Source of the DNA: Candidatus Methylopumilus universalis
GTDB taxonomy: Bacteria; Pseudomonadota; Gammaproteobacteria; Burkholderiales; Methylophilaceae
DNA: 64,000 nucleotides
Reading direction: 5' to 3'
Assembly (NCBI RefSeq): GCF_006364435.1
Contig: NZ_CP040977.1
Coordinates: 62,001 to 126,000, forward strand
Positions 34,293 to 44,248 of this stretch are shown one piece after another; the first letter of the stretch is position 1; each line of letters begins with the position of its first letter. The translations under genes and the position numbers were made by a program. The notes beneath the pieces are model-generated. The model was not told the origin of the DNA. It did no database searches and saw only the letters and a program-made list of their open reading frames with translations.

Positions 34293-34489
34293 CGATTTTC
34301 TTCAGGAAGTTGTTTCATCATTTTTTCAAGACGAAGACTTGCTTCTTTCATATTGGACTGAAGTTTTATAAGTGTTGCTTCAGTCGATGCGAGTCGAGTC
34401 TCGAGTCCCTTATTTTTTCCCTGAGCAGATTCAATTAAGCTGATGAGCTGCTTAATTTTTTTCTCTAGTGCGATGAGTTGTGCTTCCAT
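34289..34489 (-). CDS. Short coiled-coil protein preceding zapA (TIGR02449-like)
   Basis: A 66-residue protein, almost all coiled coil (MEAQLIALEKKIKQLISLIE and later EATLIKLQSNMKEASLRLEK). It is of the small zapA-linked family. I chose ATG 34489 over the TTG at 34525, because homologues are about this length; neither has a well-placed ribosome site. The stop overlaps the zapA start. A role in Z-ring assembly is inference from the neighbour. Confidence 0.72.
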   Translation of the reverse strand: MEAQLIALEKKIKQLISLIESAQGKNKGLETRLASTEATLIKLQSNMKEASLRLEKMMKQLPEENR

Positions 34490-34549
34490 ACCTTCACTAT
34501 AGTTTAAAGAATTGAAGTGCGTCAATAGCGACTAAATAAATTAAATGCA

Positions 34550-35443
34550 TCATGATTTCTTTTTAGCTCTTGGATGTGCTTTATCGTAAATATTTGCAAG
34601 ATGCTGAAAGTCCAGATGGGTATAAACTTGCGTGGTGCTGATATTGGCATGACCTAACATTTCTTGCACTGCTCTTAAATCTTGACTTGATTGCAAAACG
34701 TGTGAGGCAAAGCTATGTCTTAATAAATGAGGGTGAACCGTACTATCAATACCTTGCTTGATAGCCCACATTTGAATGCGATACTGAATAGCGCGAGCTG
34801 TCATGCGCTTACCACGCTCTGTAATAAATAAGGCATCCATTGATTTGTCATCTGTTTTGATCGTTGCACGTTTTTCAATCCAAGATTGAATGGCATGCAT
34901 TGCTTTTTGGCCTATAGGGACCATACGCATTTTATTGCCTTTGCCGGTGACAGTGATAACACCTTCTTGAAGATCGAGATCGTTGATATTGACATTTACT
35001 ACTTCACTTAAACGTAGTCCAGATGAATAAAATAATTCTAAAAAGGCTTTATCTCTTAACCCTAGTAATGTGGTGTCATCAATAGATACGAGTTTAACCA
35101 TCTGCTCAATTGATAAAGTTTGCGGTAATGTCTTGGCACTCTTGGGTGCGTGGACATCTTTGACAGGATTTTCTTTAAACTGGTGGCGCTCAATCAGGTA
35201 ATTAAAAAATCCTCGCCATGCAGACAACATACGTGCGATAGATTTGCCATGGAGTCCTTGGCTATTAAGTTTAGCACTTGCTCGTCTGATGTCTTGGATA
35301 GAAAAGGATTCAAAACGATCATGCTCGACAAGAACTACAAGCTGGGCAAGATCATGGGCATAACTTTTAATTGAGTTGCTGCTAAGACCTTTTTCAAAGG
35401 TGAGGTAATCGATATAGCTTTTTTGGAAGTGATTATGTTCCAT
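34550..35443 (-). CDS. xerC: Tyrosine recombinase XerC
   Basis: A 297-residue site-specific recombinase that with XerD resolves chromosome dimers at dif. The N-terminal SAM-like domain contains YIDYLTFEKGLSSNSIKSYA. Catalytic residues are visible: Arg in SSGLRLSEV, His-x2-Arg in HPHLLRHSFASH, His in LGHANISTTQ and Tyr in VYTH. Placement next to dapF, as in many gammaproteobacteria, favours XerC over XerD. Confidence 0.93.
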   Translation of the reverse strand: MEHNHFQKSYIDYLTFEKGLSSNSIKSYAHDLAQLVVLVEHDRFESFSIQDIRRASAKLNSQGLHGKSIARMLSAWRGFFNYLIERHQFKENPVKDVHAPKSAKTLPQTLSIEQMVKLVSIDDTTLLGLRDKAFLELFYSSGLRLSEVVNVNINDLDLQEGVITVTGKGNKMRMVPIGQKAMHAIQSWIEKRATIKTDDKSMDALFITERGKRMTARAIQYRIQMWAIKQGIDSTVHPHLLRHSFASHVLQSSQDLRAVQEMLGHANISTTQVYTHLDFQHLANIYDKAHPRAKKKS

Positions 35444-35448
35444 AAGTT

Positions 35449-36294
35449 TTAAGTGATCTCAATATCTCCCTCATAGAGAGTGACAGCCGGGCCTTTCATC
35501 ATTACAGGATATGAAGATCCTTTCCAATCGATAGATAATGATCCTCCTGGCATATCAACTTTCACAGGTGATATAAGTAAATGACGTTTGATTCCTGATA
35601 CTACCGCAGCGCATGCCCCTGTTCCACAAGCAAGTGTTTCGCCTGCGCCTCTTTCAAAGACACGCAAACGAATATGATGAGACGATACAATTTCCATAAA
35701 CCCAACATTGACGCGCTTTGGAAAAAGCTCATGTGATTCCAAATAAGCACCTAATATTTCAACATGAGCTTGTTGAGTATCTTTGACTGTGATCACTGCG
35801 TGAGGGTTGCCCATGGATAAAACTGCCATATTGATTGTTTCTTTTTGATGCGGTAAATCTATTGAAATAGGGTATTCATTTTTTTCGACATCTGAAATAA
35901 ATGGAATAAGTTTAGGATTAAAAATAGGCTCACCCATATTCACTTCAATCAGATGCTCAGCGTCTTCAGTGAGCTCAATAACACCTGATTTTGTTTCCAC
36001 GCGAATGGATTGTTTATCAGTTAAGTGCTTATCTTTTACAAATCGGTAAAAACAACGCGCACCATTGCCACATTGCTCAACCTCACCACCATCTTGATTA
36101 AAAATACGATATTTGAAATCAACGTTTTCAAGGGCTGTATGCTCAACAACGAGAAGCTGATCAAATCCGATCCCGAGTTGTCTGTGAGATAAAGATTGAA
36201 TCGTATCTTTAGATAACTGGAAAGGAGACTTAGTATGATCGAGCACTATAAAGTCATTACCAATCCCATGCATTTTTGTAAAATGAAGTTTCAT
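35449..36294 (-). CDS. dapF: Diaminopimelate epimerase
   Basis: Converts LL- to meso-diaminopimelate for lysine and peptidoglycan. The 281 residues match. The two catalytic cysteines lie in NQDGGEVEQCGNGARCF and FERGAGETLACGTGACAAV. The N-terminus is KLHFTKMHGIGNDFIV. Five bases separate its stop from the start of xerC, and the acyltransferase gene lies just upstream, so the run is probably cotranscribed. Confidence 0.97.
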   Translation of the reverse strand: MKLHFTKMHGIGNDFIVLDHTKSPFQLSKDTIQSLSHRQLGIGFDQLLVVEHTALENVDFKYRIFNQDGGEVEQCGNGARCFYRFVKDKHLTDKQSIRVETKSGVIELTEDAEHLIEVNMGEPIFNPKLIPFISDVEKNEYPISIDLPHQKETINMAVLSMGNPHAVITVKDTQQAHVEILGAYLESHELFPKRVNVGFMEIVSSHHIRLRVFERGAGETLACGTGACAAVVSGIKRHLLISPVKVDMPGGSLSIDWKGSSYPVMMKGPAVTLYEGDIEIT

Positions 36295-36308
36295 AAAATG
36301 ATTGTCTC

Positions 36309-37148
36309 TTATTTCTTTGGCTTTTTAAATCGTTGATAATTCCAAAGATACTGTGTTGGATATTTTCGAATGAGCATCTCAAGTCGATTATTAATACCTT
36401 GGGGGGAGTGATCTTGACCCAAAGGTTCAATATAGACTTCGTATCCCTGGCCTCCAGAAAGTCTATGACCAAAACCAATCAGGACAGCGGCATTCGAAGA
36501 TTCTGCAAGCTTAGAAACAAGAGTCATAGTATAGGCGGGTGTATTAAAAAATTGAGCCCATACGCCCTGACCTTCATTGGGCACTTGATCAGGCAAGACA
36601 CCAATCGCTTCACCCTTTTTTAACGCTTGCATTAATTGCTTAACGCCATGGAGGTTTGCTTCAGCAAGATGAATTTGGGAGTGACGCCTTCCAGATAAAA
36701 CAATATTTGCAAGCCAGTTATGTTTTGGACGTTTGAATAGAACTGTGATGGGTTGATAGTGTGCGTAGTACTGCGCGGTAATTTCAAAACAGCCTAAATG
36801 AGGAGTTAAAAAAATAATACCCTTTTTCTTTTTGAGGGCAGCTTCAACATGCTGCCATCCGTAACATTGTTTGACCCAGCGAAAATTTTTTTGAGGTGAG
36901 TTAAACCAAATCGCAGGGGCTTCCATAAGACACTTTCCAATTTCGCGGATCGATAATTGTGTAAGTTTTTTTAAATCGTTTTCATCGGATGAAATAGAAG
37001 CACGTTTTAAATTAGCATCTATACGCTCTTTAAATCGACGATCAAATTGATAAGCGACTCGACCTAAAAATCCCCCTAATCCATGCAAGATAAAGAGAGG
37101 TAATTGAAAGAATATGGTAATGAAAAATAAGGATAGTCTTGATAGCAT
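36309..37148 (-). CDS. Lipid A biosynthesis acyltransferase (LpxL/HtrB family)
   Basis: A 279-residue inner-membrane acyltransferase with an N-terminal membrane helix (LSLFFITIFFQLPLFILHG). The HX4E motif is HLGCFE, preceded by KKKGIIFLTP. Later blocks are VLFKRPKHNWL, IGVLPDQVPNEGQGVWAQFF and the terminal YLWNYQRFKKP. These enzymes add secondary acyl chains to Kdo2-lipid IVA. Which acyl position is used cannot be told. It is first in a run with dapF and xerC and is divergent from metK. Confidence 0.9.
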   Translation of the reverse strand: MLSRLSLFFITIFFQLPLFILHGLGGFLGRVAYQFDRRFKERIDANLKRASISSDENDLKKLTQLSIREIGKCLMEAPAIWFNSPQKNFRWVKQCYGWQHVEAALKKKKGIIFLTPHLGCFEITAQYYAHYQPITVLFKRPKHNWLANIVLSGRRHSQIHLAEANLHGVKQLMQALKKGEAIGVLPDQVPNEGQGVWAQFFNTPAYTMTLVSKLAESSNAAVLIGFGHRLSGGQGYEVYIEPLGQDHSPQGINNRLEMLIRKYPTQYLWNYQRFKKPKK

Positions 37149-37215
37149 AATTGTATTTAAACCTGATATTTTGCTATTCTAAACGCTTTACGTAATTTAG
37201 AACTTGGAAAAAACC

Positions 37216-38373
37216 ATGAGCGAGCACTTATTTACTTCGGAATCTGTTTCCGAGGGCCATCCAGATAAAGTAGCTGATCAGATATCAGATGCGATCCTTG
37301 ATGCTATCTTAGAACAAGACCCTACGGCTCGTGTTGCAGCTGAAACATTAACAAACACAGGGCTTGTTGTATTAGCAGGAGAGATCACCACGACAGCTAA
37401 TGTGGATTATATTAAAGTTGCTCGCGATACGATTCGTTACATTGGCTATGACAATACTGATTACGGCATTGATTATAAAGGCTGTGCTGTCCTTGTCGCC
37501 TATGACAAGCAGTCGCCTGATATTGCGCAGGGTGTGGATGGTGCTTTAGATGACCCACTAGACCAAGGTGCAGGTGATCAAGGTTTAATGTTTGGTTATG
37601 CCTGTGATGAAACAGCGCAGTTGATGCCTATGCCTATTTGGCTATCTCACCGTTTAATGGAAAGGCAATCTTATTTAAGAAAAGATGGCAGGCTTCCATG
37701 GTTGCGTCCGGATGCTAAGGCACAAGTCACTTTAAAGTATAAAGATCATAAGCCGCATTCGATTGACACAGTTGTGCTCTCAACTCAGCATGATCCAGAG
37801 GTATCTCTCGAAACCATTCGCGAATCAGTGATTGAGGAAATTATTAAACCTATTTTGCCTAAAGAGCTTATTAAAGGGGACATCAAGTACCTTGTAAATC
37901 CTACAGGTCGATTTGTCATTGGCGGGCCTCAGGGCGATTGTGGACTCACTGGGCGTAAAATTATTGTAGACACCTACGGCGGTTCAGCGCCTCATGGTGG
38001 TGGGGCTTTTTCAGGAAAAGATCCAAGTAAAGTCGATCGTTCAGCGGCCTATGCTGCTCGCTATGTCGCTAAAAATATTGTGGCAGCAGGCTTGGCTTCT
38101 CGTTGTTTAGTGCAAATTTCATATGCGATTGGTGTTGCAAGACCGACCTCGGTGATGCTGGAAACTTACGGCACAGGTAAGATTGCAGACGACAAATTGA
38201 CCGCATTAGTTCTTGAGCATTTTGATTTAAGACCTAAAGGCATTGTGAAAATGCTTGATTTATTGCGTCCCATTTATAAGAAAACGGCGGCTTATGGACA
38301 TTTTGGACGTGACGAGCCAGAATTCTCATGGGAATCAGCAGATAAAGCTCAAATCCTTAAATCAGCAAGTTAA
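37216..38373 (+). CDS. metK: S-adenosylmethionine synthetase
   Basis: Makes S-adenosylmethionine from ATP and methionine. The 385 residues match. Motifs are [33 protein letters not shown], the P-loop region [16 protein letters not shown] and the ending SWESAD. I start at ATG 37216 ([10 protein letters not shown]), because homologues begin there; a TTG at 37204 is only in frame. It opens a methyl-cycle block with ahcY and metF. Confidence 0.98.
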   Translation: MSEHLFTSESVSEGHPDKVADQISDAILDAILEQDPTARVAAETLTNTGLVVLAGEITTTANVDYIKVARDTIRYIGYDNTDYGIDYKGCAVLVAYDKQSPDIAQGVDGALDDPLDQGAGDQGLMFGYACDETAQLMPMPIWLSHRLMERQSYLRKDGRLPWLRPDAKAQVTLKYKDHKPHSIDTVVLSTQHDPEVSLETIRESVIEEIIKPILPKELIKGDIKYLVNPTGRFVIGGPQGDCGLTGRKIIVDTYGGSAPHGGGAFSGKDPSKVDRSAAYAARYVAKNIVAAGLASRCLVQISYAIGVARPTSVMLETYGTGKIADDKLTALVLEHFDLRPKGIVKMLDLLRPIYKKTAAYGHFGRDEPEFSWESADKAQILKSAS

Positions 38374-38395
38374 ATATTTGAACTTTAGTAAGTAT

Positions 38396-38424
38396 TTGAG
38401 TCCTAATTACTTTTAATTTATAAT
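38396..38424 (+). promoter_or_regulatory. Promoter of the ahcY-metF unit
   Basis: TTGAGT (38396-38401), 17 bases, TATAAT (38419-38424). The predicted start near 38431 coincides with the 5' edge of the SAH riboswitch. Confidence 0.75.
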
Positions 38425-38431
38425 GCAACTC

Positions 38432-38508
38432 TTCTGAGGAACGCTGCGAGATTTTTTCATAAAATCCCAGGCTCAGATTACAAGTTTACTTGTAAACGGC
38501 GTTCACCA
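38432..38508 (+). promoter_or_regulatory. S-adenosylhomocysteine riboswitch
   Basis: Conserved blocks are in order: CTGAGGAACGCTGCGA at the 5' side, CCCAGGCTCAG in the middle and AACGGCGTTCACC at the 3' side. GAACGC pairs with GCGTTC, and CTGAG pairs with CTCAG as the pseudoknot part. SAH binding turns on ahcY so that the inhibitory SAH is removed. It lies 80 to 160 bases upstream of the ahcY ATG. Confidence 0.92.
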
Positions 38509-38529
38509 ATTTATAACCGTGCCAGTCAC

Positions 38530-38557
38530 GGGATGTTGGTGGATACCGAAACATCCC
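38530..38557 (+). promoter_or_regulatory. Expression-platform hairpin after the SAH aptamer
   Basis: GGGATGTT (38530-38537) pairs with AACATCCC (38550-38557) around a 12-base loop, with outer CCAG/CTGG pairs. It lies between the aptamer and the AAAAGGAA ribosome site. No U tract follows, so control is probably at translation or by mRNA folding (inference). Confidence 0.55.
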
Positions 38558-38590
38558 AGCTGGTCACTTAGCATTCAAAAGGAATTTAAA

Positions 38591-40012
38591 ATGAATACAG
38601 TGACTAACCAAAATTTAAATACACAAGACTATCTTATTGCCGATATTAATCAGGCTGACTTTGGCCGCAAAGAAATCACCATTGCAGAAACTGAAATGCC
38701 AGGTCTCATGGCTATTCGTGAAGAATATTCAAAAACAAAACCATTAAAAGGTGCCCGCATTAGCGGCTCACTTCATATGACGATTCAAACAGCAGTGCTC
38801 ATTGAGACACTTAAAGATTTGGGAGCTGAGGTGAGATGGGCATCTTGCAATATCTACTCAACACAAGATCATGCAGCAGCAGCTATAGCTAAAAGCGGCA
38901 CACCTGTCTTTGCTTTTAAAGGTGAAACGCTTGATCAGTATTGGGAATACACGCATCGTATTTTTGAATGGAGCGATGGCGGCTATACCAACATGATTCT
39001 TGATGATGGTGGTGATGCAACTTTACTTCTTCACTTAGGTACGCGCGCTGAAAAAGATGCCGCATTGATTTCGAAGCCTTCAAGCGAAGAAGAGATTTCA
39101 CTTTTTAATTCAATCAAGCAAAAGTTAGCAACAGATCCTCATTGGTATTCTGAAAGGCTTAAACACGTTAAAGGGGTAACCGAAGAAACGACTACAGGTG
39201 TTCATCGTTTATATCAAATGCATAAAGAGGGTAAATTAGCTTTCCCTGCAATTAATGTTAATGATTCAGTGACGAAATCTAAATTTGATAACCTTTATGG
39301 CTGTCGTGAGTCTTTAGTAGACGCTATTAAGCGTGCAACGGACGTAATGATTGCAGGTAAGGTAGCTGTTGTGGCTGGTTATGGAGATGTAGGCAAGGGC
39401 TCAGCACAAGCGCTCCGCGCTTTATCGGCACAAGTATGGGTCACTGAAATCGATCCTATTTGTGCACTTCAAGCTGCAATGGAAGGTTACCGAGTCGTGA
39501 CTATGGATTATGCCGCTGAACATGCTGATATTTTTGTAACAGCTACAGGTAATTATCATGTCATTACTCATGACCATATGTCGCGTATGAAACATCAAGC
39601 AATCGTTTGTAATATTGGCCACTTCGACAATGAAATTGATGTGGCATCTTTAAGTGATTGCAAATGGGAAGAAATTAAACCGCAAGTGGACCACGTGATT
39701 TTTAAAGACGGTAAACGAATCATCTTGCTTGCAAAAGGTAGGCTCGTGAATTTAGGATGCGGCACAGGGCATCCAAGTTATGTAATGAGCTCTTCATTCG
39801 CAAATCAAACGATTGCTCAGATTGAATTATTTGCGCACTCTGAGAAATATCCGGTTGGCGTATATACATTGCCGAAACATTTAGACGAGAAAGTTGCTCG
39901 CTTACAATTGAAAAAATTAAATGCGGAACTTACGACTTTGTCTGAAGTGCAGGCTAATTATATTGGCGTTAAAGAAGAAGGACCTTATAAGCCTGAGCAG
40001 TATCGTTATTAA
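38591..40012 (+). CDS. ahcY: Adenosylhomocysteinase
   Basis: Splits S-adenosylhomocysteine into adenosine and homocysteine using bound NAD. The protein is 473 residues when started at ATG 38591, which has AAAAGGAA upstream; the longer frame reads through the riboswitch and is rejected. Motifs are [23 protein letters not shown], the NAD site [18 protein letters not shown] and the C-terminal [10 protein letters not shown]. metF follows two bases after the stop. Confidence 0.98.
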   Translation: MNTVTNQNLNTQDYLIADINQADFGRKEITIAETEMPGLMAIREEYSKTKPLKGARISGSLHMTIQTAVLIETLKDLGAEVRWASCNIYSTQDHAAAAIAKSGTPVFAFKGETLDQYWEYTHRIFEWSDGGYTNMILDDGGDATLLLHLGTRAEKDAALISKPSSEEEISLFNSIKQKLATDPHWYSERLKHVKGVTEETTTGVHRLYQMHKEGKLAFPAINVNDSVTKSKFDNLYGCRESLVDAIKRATDVMIAGKVAVVAGYGDVGKGSAQALRALSAQVWVTEIDPICALQAAMEGYRVVTMDYAAEHADIFVTATGNYHVITHDHMSRMKHQAIVCNIGHFDNEIDVASLSDCKWEEIKPQVDHVIFKDGKRIILLAKGRLVNLGCGTGHPSYVMSSSFANQTIAQIELFAHSEKYPVGVYTLPKHLDEKVARLQLKKLNAELTTLSEVQANYIGVKEEGPYKPEQYRY

Positions 40013-40014
40013 TC

Positions 40015-40851
40015 ATGGCTAAGAAAATTTCTTACAGTTTCGAGTTTTTTCCTCCCAATACACCGGAAGGTATTAAGAACTTAAAAGATACTCGTCAGCA
40101 ACTCTCTGCATTTAAGCCCGAATTTTATTCGGTGACATTTGGTGCAGGGGGCTCTACGAGAGATCGGACGCTTGAAACAGTATTAGAAATAAAACAAGAA
40201 GGCTTTAATGCAGTACCTCATATTTCAGGTATTTCATCGACAAAAGCAGAAATTAAAACTTTACTTGATCTCTACCAGCAAAATAATATTAAGCATCTTG
40301 TAGCGTTGAGAGGTGATGTGCCGCAAGGCGCATTACCAAGTGGAGAGTTTAAACATGCTAATGAATTAGTAAGTTTTATTCGACAAGAAACTAATGATTA
40401 CTTTCATATTGAAGTAGCAGCCTATCCTGAATATCATCCTGAAGCGCCCTCAGCACAAATAGACATTCAAAACTTTAAAAATAAAGTGGATGCTGGGGCC
40501 AATTCGGCTATTACACAATTCTTTTTTAATGCCGATGCATATTTTAGATTTATGGATGAATGCTTAATTGCAGATATTGATGTGCCGATTATTCCAGGTG
40601 TTATGCCAATTTATAACATTAATCAATTAGCTCGCTTCGCATCTAATTGCGGCGCAGAAATTCCTCGCTGGCTCAGAATTAAATTAGAGAGCTATGGGGA
40701 CGACTTACCCTCATTAAGATCATACGGTGTAGATGTGATATCTGAACTTTGTGAAACGTTGATTGGATGGGACGTACCGAGCTTACATTTTTATACGTTA
40801 AACCAAGCAGGCATTATTTCCCGCATCATTCAAAATATAGAAAGTACTTAG
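40015..40851 (+). CDS. metF: 5,10-methylenetetrahydrofolate reductase
   Basis: A FAD enzyme that makes 5-methyl-tetrahydrofolate for methionine synthesis. The 278 residues are slightly shorter than E. coli MetF (296). Blocks are YSFEFFPPNTPEG, SVTFGAGGSTRDRT, LVALRGDVPQG and QFFFNADAYFRFMD. It follows ahcY by two bases and is convergent with smg, overlapping it by four bases. It thereby falls under the SAH riboswitch. Confidence 0.96.
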   Translation: MAKKISYSFEFFPPNTPEGIKNLKDTRQQLSAFKPEFYSVTFGAGGSTRDRTLETVLEIKQEGFNAVPHISGISSTKAEIKTLLDLYQQNNIKHLVALRGDVPQGALPSGEFKHANELVSFIRQETNDYFHIEVAAYPEYHPEAPSAQIDIQNFKNKVDAGANSAITQFFFNADAYFRFMDECLIADIDVPIIPGVMPIYNINQLARFASNCGAEIPRWLRIKLESYGDDLPSLRSYGVDVISELCETLIGWDVPSLHFYTLNQAGIISRIIQNIEST

Positions 40852-41309
40852 TGTAAAACTAAGTTGTGATCTTGGTAGATTGCATCTTCGATAAATAAAA
40901 AGTCTTTTTCACGACCTTCATTCCAAAGCGCCATCATCACAATCCAACGCATTTCCTCGATATTAATATGCTCTTGTTTCAGTGCCATAGCTCGATCCAG
41001 GATAATTTCTCGTTCATTTGTGTCAAGCACCTTGGCTTGTTCTAGGAATAATACAAAACCTAAGCTTTCAGCACTTATCTTTTTTTGTTCATTCTCGGAG
41101 TACATGCGATAGCCCAAGGAAGAACATGCGTTATTTTTTACAGGGATGGCATTAGTCATTGCTTTTAGCTGATTAAACCAAGTAAAGGCATTTTCAATAT
41201 CTTGATTATCAAATCCGGCAGCTTCAAGTTCTGCAGTAATGCTTTTGAAGTCAGGCAAATTTTGCGTACTCAGATAATTTTCAAACATATAGATCAGCAG
41301 TTCTAGCAT
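40848..41309 (-). CDS. smg: Smg family protein (DUF494)
   Basis: A 153-residue protein of the Smg/DUF494 family: it begins MLELLIYMFENYL, and has ITAELEAAGFDNQDIENAF and WIVMMALWNEG near the end. In most proteobacteria smg lies between dprA and topA, near def-fmt. Here it is divergent from def and no dprA is present between them. Function is poorly known. Confidence 0.9.
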   Translation of the reverse strand: MLELLIYMFENYLSTQNLPDFKSITAELEAAGFDNQDIENAFTWFNQLKAMTNAIPVKNNACSSLGYRMYSENEQKKISAESLGFVLFLEQAKVLDTNEREIILDRAMALKQEHINIEEMRWIVMMALWNEGREKDFLFIEDAIYQDHNLVLH

Positions 41310-41486
41310 AAAGATTCCTTTACGATAGTGAATGAAAAATTACTTAGAAGTAAGTGAAGGCTAAATGAATTTGAGTCAGGTAATTGAGCTATTAGCAAAG
41401 TATAATATTCTTAATATGTCTAATAAATTTAAGGTGTTTAGACCTTGTAGATAAGTTATCAGCAATAAATAAAATAATCAACATTT

Positions 41487-41999
41487 ATGGCAATTTTAAA
41501 TATATTAAATTATCCTGACCCAAAACTGCATACTATTGCAAAACCAATTGAGGTTGTGGATAACTCAATTAGGAAGCTTATCGATGATATGGCGGAAACG
41601 ATGTATTCTGCGCCAGGCATAGGATTGGCTGCAACTCAAGTTGATCGTCATCTTCAATTAATTCTGGTGGATATTTCTGAAACAAAAGACAATTTAAAGG
41701 TTTTTATTAATCCTAAAATTATTGAATCATCAGGGCAGCAAGTATATGAAGAGGGCTGTTTATCAGTGCCTGATGTTTTTGAATCAGTGAAACGTGCCGA
41801 ACATATAAGAGTTCAAGCTCTTGATCGAGAAGGAAAATCTTTTGAGCTTGAAGCAGAGGGTTTATTGGCTGTTTGTATTCAGCATGAAATGGACCATCTT
41901 CTAGGTAAAGTATTTGTAGAATACTTATCATCATTGAAACGGAATCGCATCAAAATAAAAATGAAAAAACGCGCCAAAGAGCATTTGGTTAATGCTTAA
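41487..41999 (+). CDS. def: Peptide deformylase
   Basis: Removes the formyl group from new N-terminal Met. The 170 residues match. The three metal motifs are present: [18 protein letters not shown] (Cys ligand) and HEMDHLLG (two His ligands and the catalytic Glu). First gene of a run def-fmt-rsmB-DUF4390-ntrY-ntrX. TATAAT at 41401-41406 lies upstream, but no good -35 was found. Confidence 0.97.
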   Translation: MAILNILNYPDPKLHTIAKPIEVVDNSIRKLIDDMAETMYSAPGIGLAATQVDRHLQLILVDISETKDNLKVFINPKIIESSGQQVYEEGCLSVPDVFESVKRAEHIRVQALDREGKSFELEAEGLLAVCIQHEMDHLLGKVFVEYLSSLKRNRIKIKMKKRAKEHLVNA

Positions 42000-42017
42000 T
42001 TTAGCGACATCTATATA

Positions 42018-42962
42018 GTGAATCCCTTAAAAATTATTTTTGCCGGCACTCCTGACTTTGCTGTCCCAGCTTTGCAGGCTCTTTATGATAAAAATTATAA
42101 GGTAGTTGGTGTTTTAACTCAGCCTGATAGGCCATCAGGCCGCGGTTTGAAGCTTCATCCGAGCCCCGTAAAGCTTAAAGCAAATGAATTAAGTATCCCT
42201 GTTTATCAGCCTTCAGAATTAAAAAGCCAACAATCATACGAGACTTTGGCGGCAATCGATTTCAATGTGATGATAGTGGCAGCCTATGGACTGATTATTC
42301 CCCAAGCCATTCTAGACCTTCCTTCTTTGGGTTGTTTTAATATACATGCGTCTCTATTGCCGAGGTGGCGAGGTGCTGCTCCAATTCATCGTGCTATCTT
42401 GATAGGTGATAAGACAACCGGAGTCACTATTATGCGCGTAGTTCAAAAATTGGATGCGGGCGACATGGTTAAAAAAGCTGAAATTCAAATCAGCGAAAAG
42501 GATACAACTGAGCAGTTAACAAAAACACTTTCAATATTGGGCGCCAATTTAATGACAGAAGTCATGGATGAATTAGCCAAGAAAGGTGAGCTTCAATCTT
42601 CGCCTCAAAATGAAGCGAATGTAACTTATGCCGAAAAAGTAACTAAAGAAGAGTCAAAAATTAATTGGCATGATCCCGCCTTAGTAATTGCAAGAAAAGT
42701 CAGAGCATTTAATTCATTTCCAGTTGCACAAACTGAATATCGTGAAGCTATATGTAAAATTTGGCAGGCTGAGGTTGCTATAGACGCTAATGAAGATGCC
42801 AATATAGGCGAAATTATAAAGCTTGACGAATTTATTCATGTGAAATGTGGTGAAGGTATCTTATCAATTAAAGAGCTTCAAATGCCCGGGGGAAAAAGAC
42901 TTAAAGCCAAAGAATTCATTCTGGGGCATCGACCTATATTGGGAGACGTCTTTAAGTCGTAA
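42018..42962 (+). CDS. fmt: Methionyl-tRNA formyltransferase
   Basis: Formylates Met-tRNA-fMet with 10-formyl-THF. The 314 residues match. Motifs are IIFAGTPDFAVPALQAL, GVLTQPDRPSGRG, the catalytic NIHASLLPRWRGAAPI and TGVTIM. The start codon is GTG at 42018, 18 bases after the def stop. Confidence 0.97.
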   Translation: MNPLKIIFAGTPDFAVPALQALYDKNYKVVGVLTQPDRPSGRGLKLHPSPVKLKANELSIPVYQPSELKSQQSYETLAAIDFNVMIVAAYGLIIPQAILDLPSLGCFNIHASLLPRWRGAAPIHRAILIGDKTTGVTIMRVVQKLDAGDMVKKAEIQISEKDTTEQLTKTLSILGANLMTEVMDELAKKGELQSSPQNEANVTYAEKVTKEESKINWHDPALVIARKVRAFNSFPVAQTEYREAICKIWQAEVAIDANEDANIGEIIKLDEFIHVKCGEGILSIKELQMPGGKRLKAKEFILGHRPILGDVFKS

Positions 42963-42967
42963 CTATT

Positions 42968-44248
42968 TTGCATCAATCTCAACTTATTGCAGCAGATTGT
43001 GTGTCCGAAGTTATAAAAGGACATAACTTAAATCAAGTTTTTGAAAGGCGTTTCGAACATCATCAGAATATTACGCCACAACAAAAATCGGTTGCAATTT
43101 TTTTGGCATATGGGGCCATTCGATTTTTAGGTGAAAATCAATTTTTTATTCAGCAACTCATTGATAAAAAAATAACAAATAAAAAAATCGAAGCTTTACT
43201 TTGTGTTGCCTTATTTCAATTGAATCATGACCAATCCACTGATTTTACAGTAGTGAATGAAGCTGTAGAGGCAGCTAAATTGATCAATAAATCCTGGGCA
43301 GGTTCTTTTGTAAATGGAGTATTAAGAAATTTTATTCGTCAAAAAGAAAATTTACAAACAGAATTAAAAAATAACGAAGAGGCTTTTTATTCATACCCCG
43401 TATGGTGGATTAATCTTATTAAGCAAAATTATCCCAAGAACTGGGAAAGTATATTATTGAATGGAAATAAGCACCCGCCCCTGACGTTGAGAATTAATGA
43501 AAGAAAAACTAATCTTAAGCAATATGAAGAAAAACTTAAATCAGAAGCGATTTCTTATCGAGTTTTAGGAAATACTGCATTAGAGCTGGCCCAGCCTACT
43601 CCTGTAGAAAAAATACCTGGATTTATGGATGGCGAAGTTTCTATCCAAGACTTTGGCGCTCAGCTTGCTGCAAAACTTTTAGATTTGCAAGATGGCCAGA
43701 TTTGTCTTGATGCCTGCAGTGCGCCTGGCGGAAAAACTGGGCATATGCTAGAAATTGCCGATATTGAGTTAGTGTCTATTGACCAGCAAAAAGACCGTCT
43801 ATATAAAGTAAAGGAAAATTTAGAGAGATTGCACCTTCACGCCTATTTGAAATGTGCAGATTTAACAGCAGTGAATACATGGTGGAATGAAAAATTATTT
43901 GACCGTATCCTACTAGACGCACCATGTTCAGCATCGGGGGTCGTTAGGCGTCACGTAGATATAAAATGGTTGAGAAGGCCGCGTGATATTGAAATGTTTG
44001 CTAAACAACAAGAGGCTATGCTTGAAGCTATGTGGCAGCTATTAAAAAAGGGTGGTAAATTACTTTACGCGACATGCTCTATATTTCATGATGAGAATCA
44101 GAAGGTTATTAATCATTTTATTAAAGAGCATACGGACGCAAAAGAAGTAAAATGGTCTGTTGATTCAGAATATAGTAAATATGAAAATCAACTAATACCA
44201 AGCGAAAATCATGACGGATTCTTTTATGCATTGCTTGAAAAAAATTAA
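42968..44248 (+). CDS. rsmB: 16S rRNA (cytosine-967-C5)-methyltransferase
   Basis: Methylates C967 of 16S rRNA using SAM. The 426 residues match. The N-terminal NusB-like domain is followed by the Rossmann methyltransferase domain with DACSAPGGKTGHMLE, the LDAPCSASGVVRR motif (one catalytic Cys) and the other Cys in ATCSIF. The start is TTG at 42968, five bases after the fmt stop. It overlaps the following gene. Confidence 0.95.
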   Translation: MHQSQLIAADCVSEVIKGHNLNQVFERRFEHHQNITPQQKSVAIFLAYGAIRFLGENQFFIQQLIDKKITNKKIEALLCVALFQLNHDQSTDFTVVNEAVEAAKLINKSWAGSFVNGVLRNFIRQKENLQTELKNNEEAFYSYPVWWINLIKQNYPKNWESILLNGNKHPPLTLRINERKTNLKQYEEKLKSEAISYRVLGNTALELAQPTPVEKIPGFMDGEVSIQDFGAQLAAKLLDLQDGQICLDACSAPGGKTGHMLEIADIELVSIDQQKDRLYKVKENLERLHLHAYLKCADLTAVNTWWNEKLFDRILLDAPCSASGVVRRHVDIKWLRRPRDIEMFAKQQEAMLEAMWQLLKKGGKLLYATCSIFHDENQKVINHFIKEHTDAKEVKWSVDSEYSKYENQLIPSENHDGFFYALLEKN

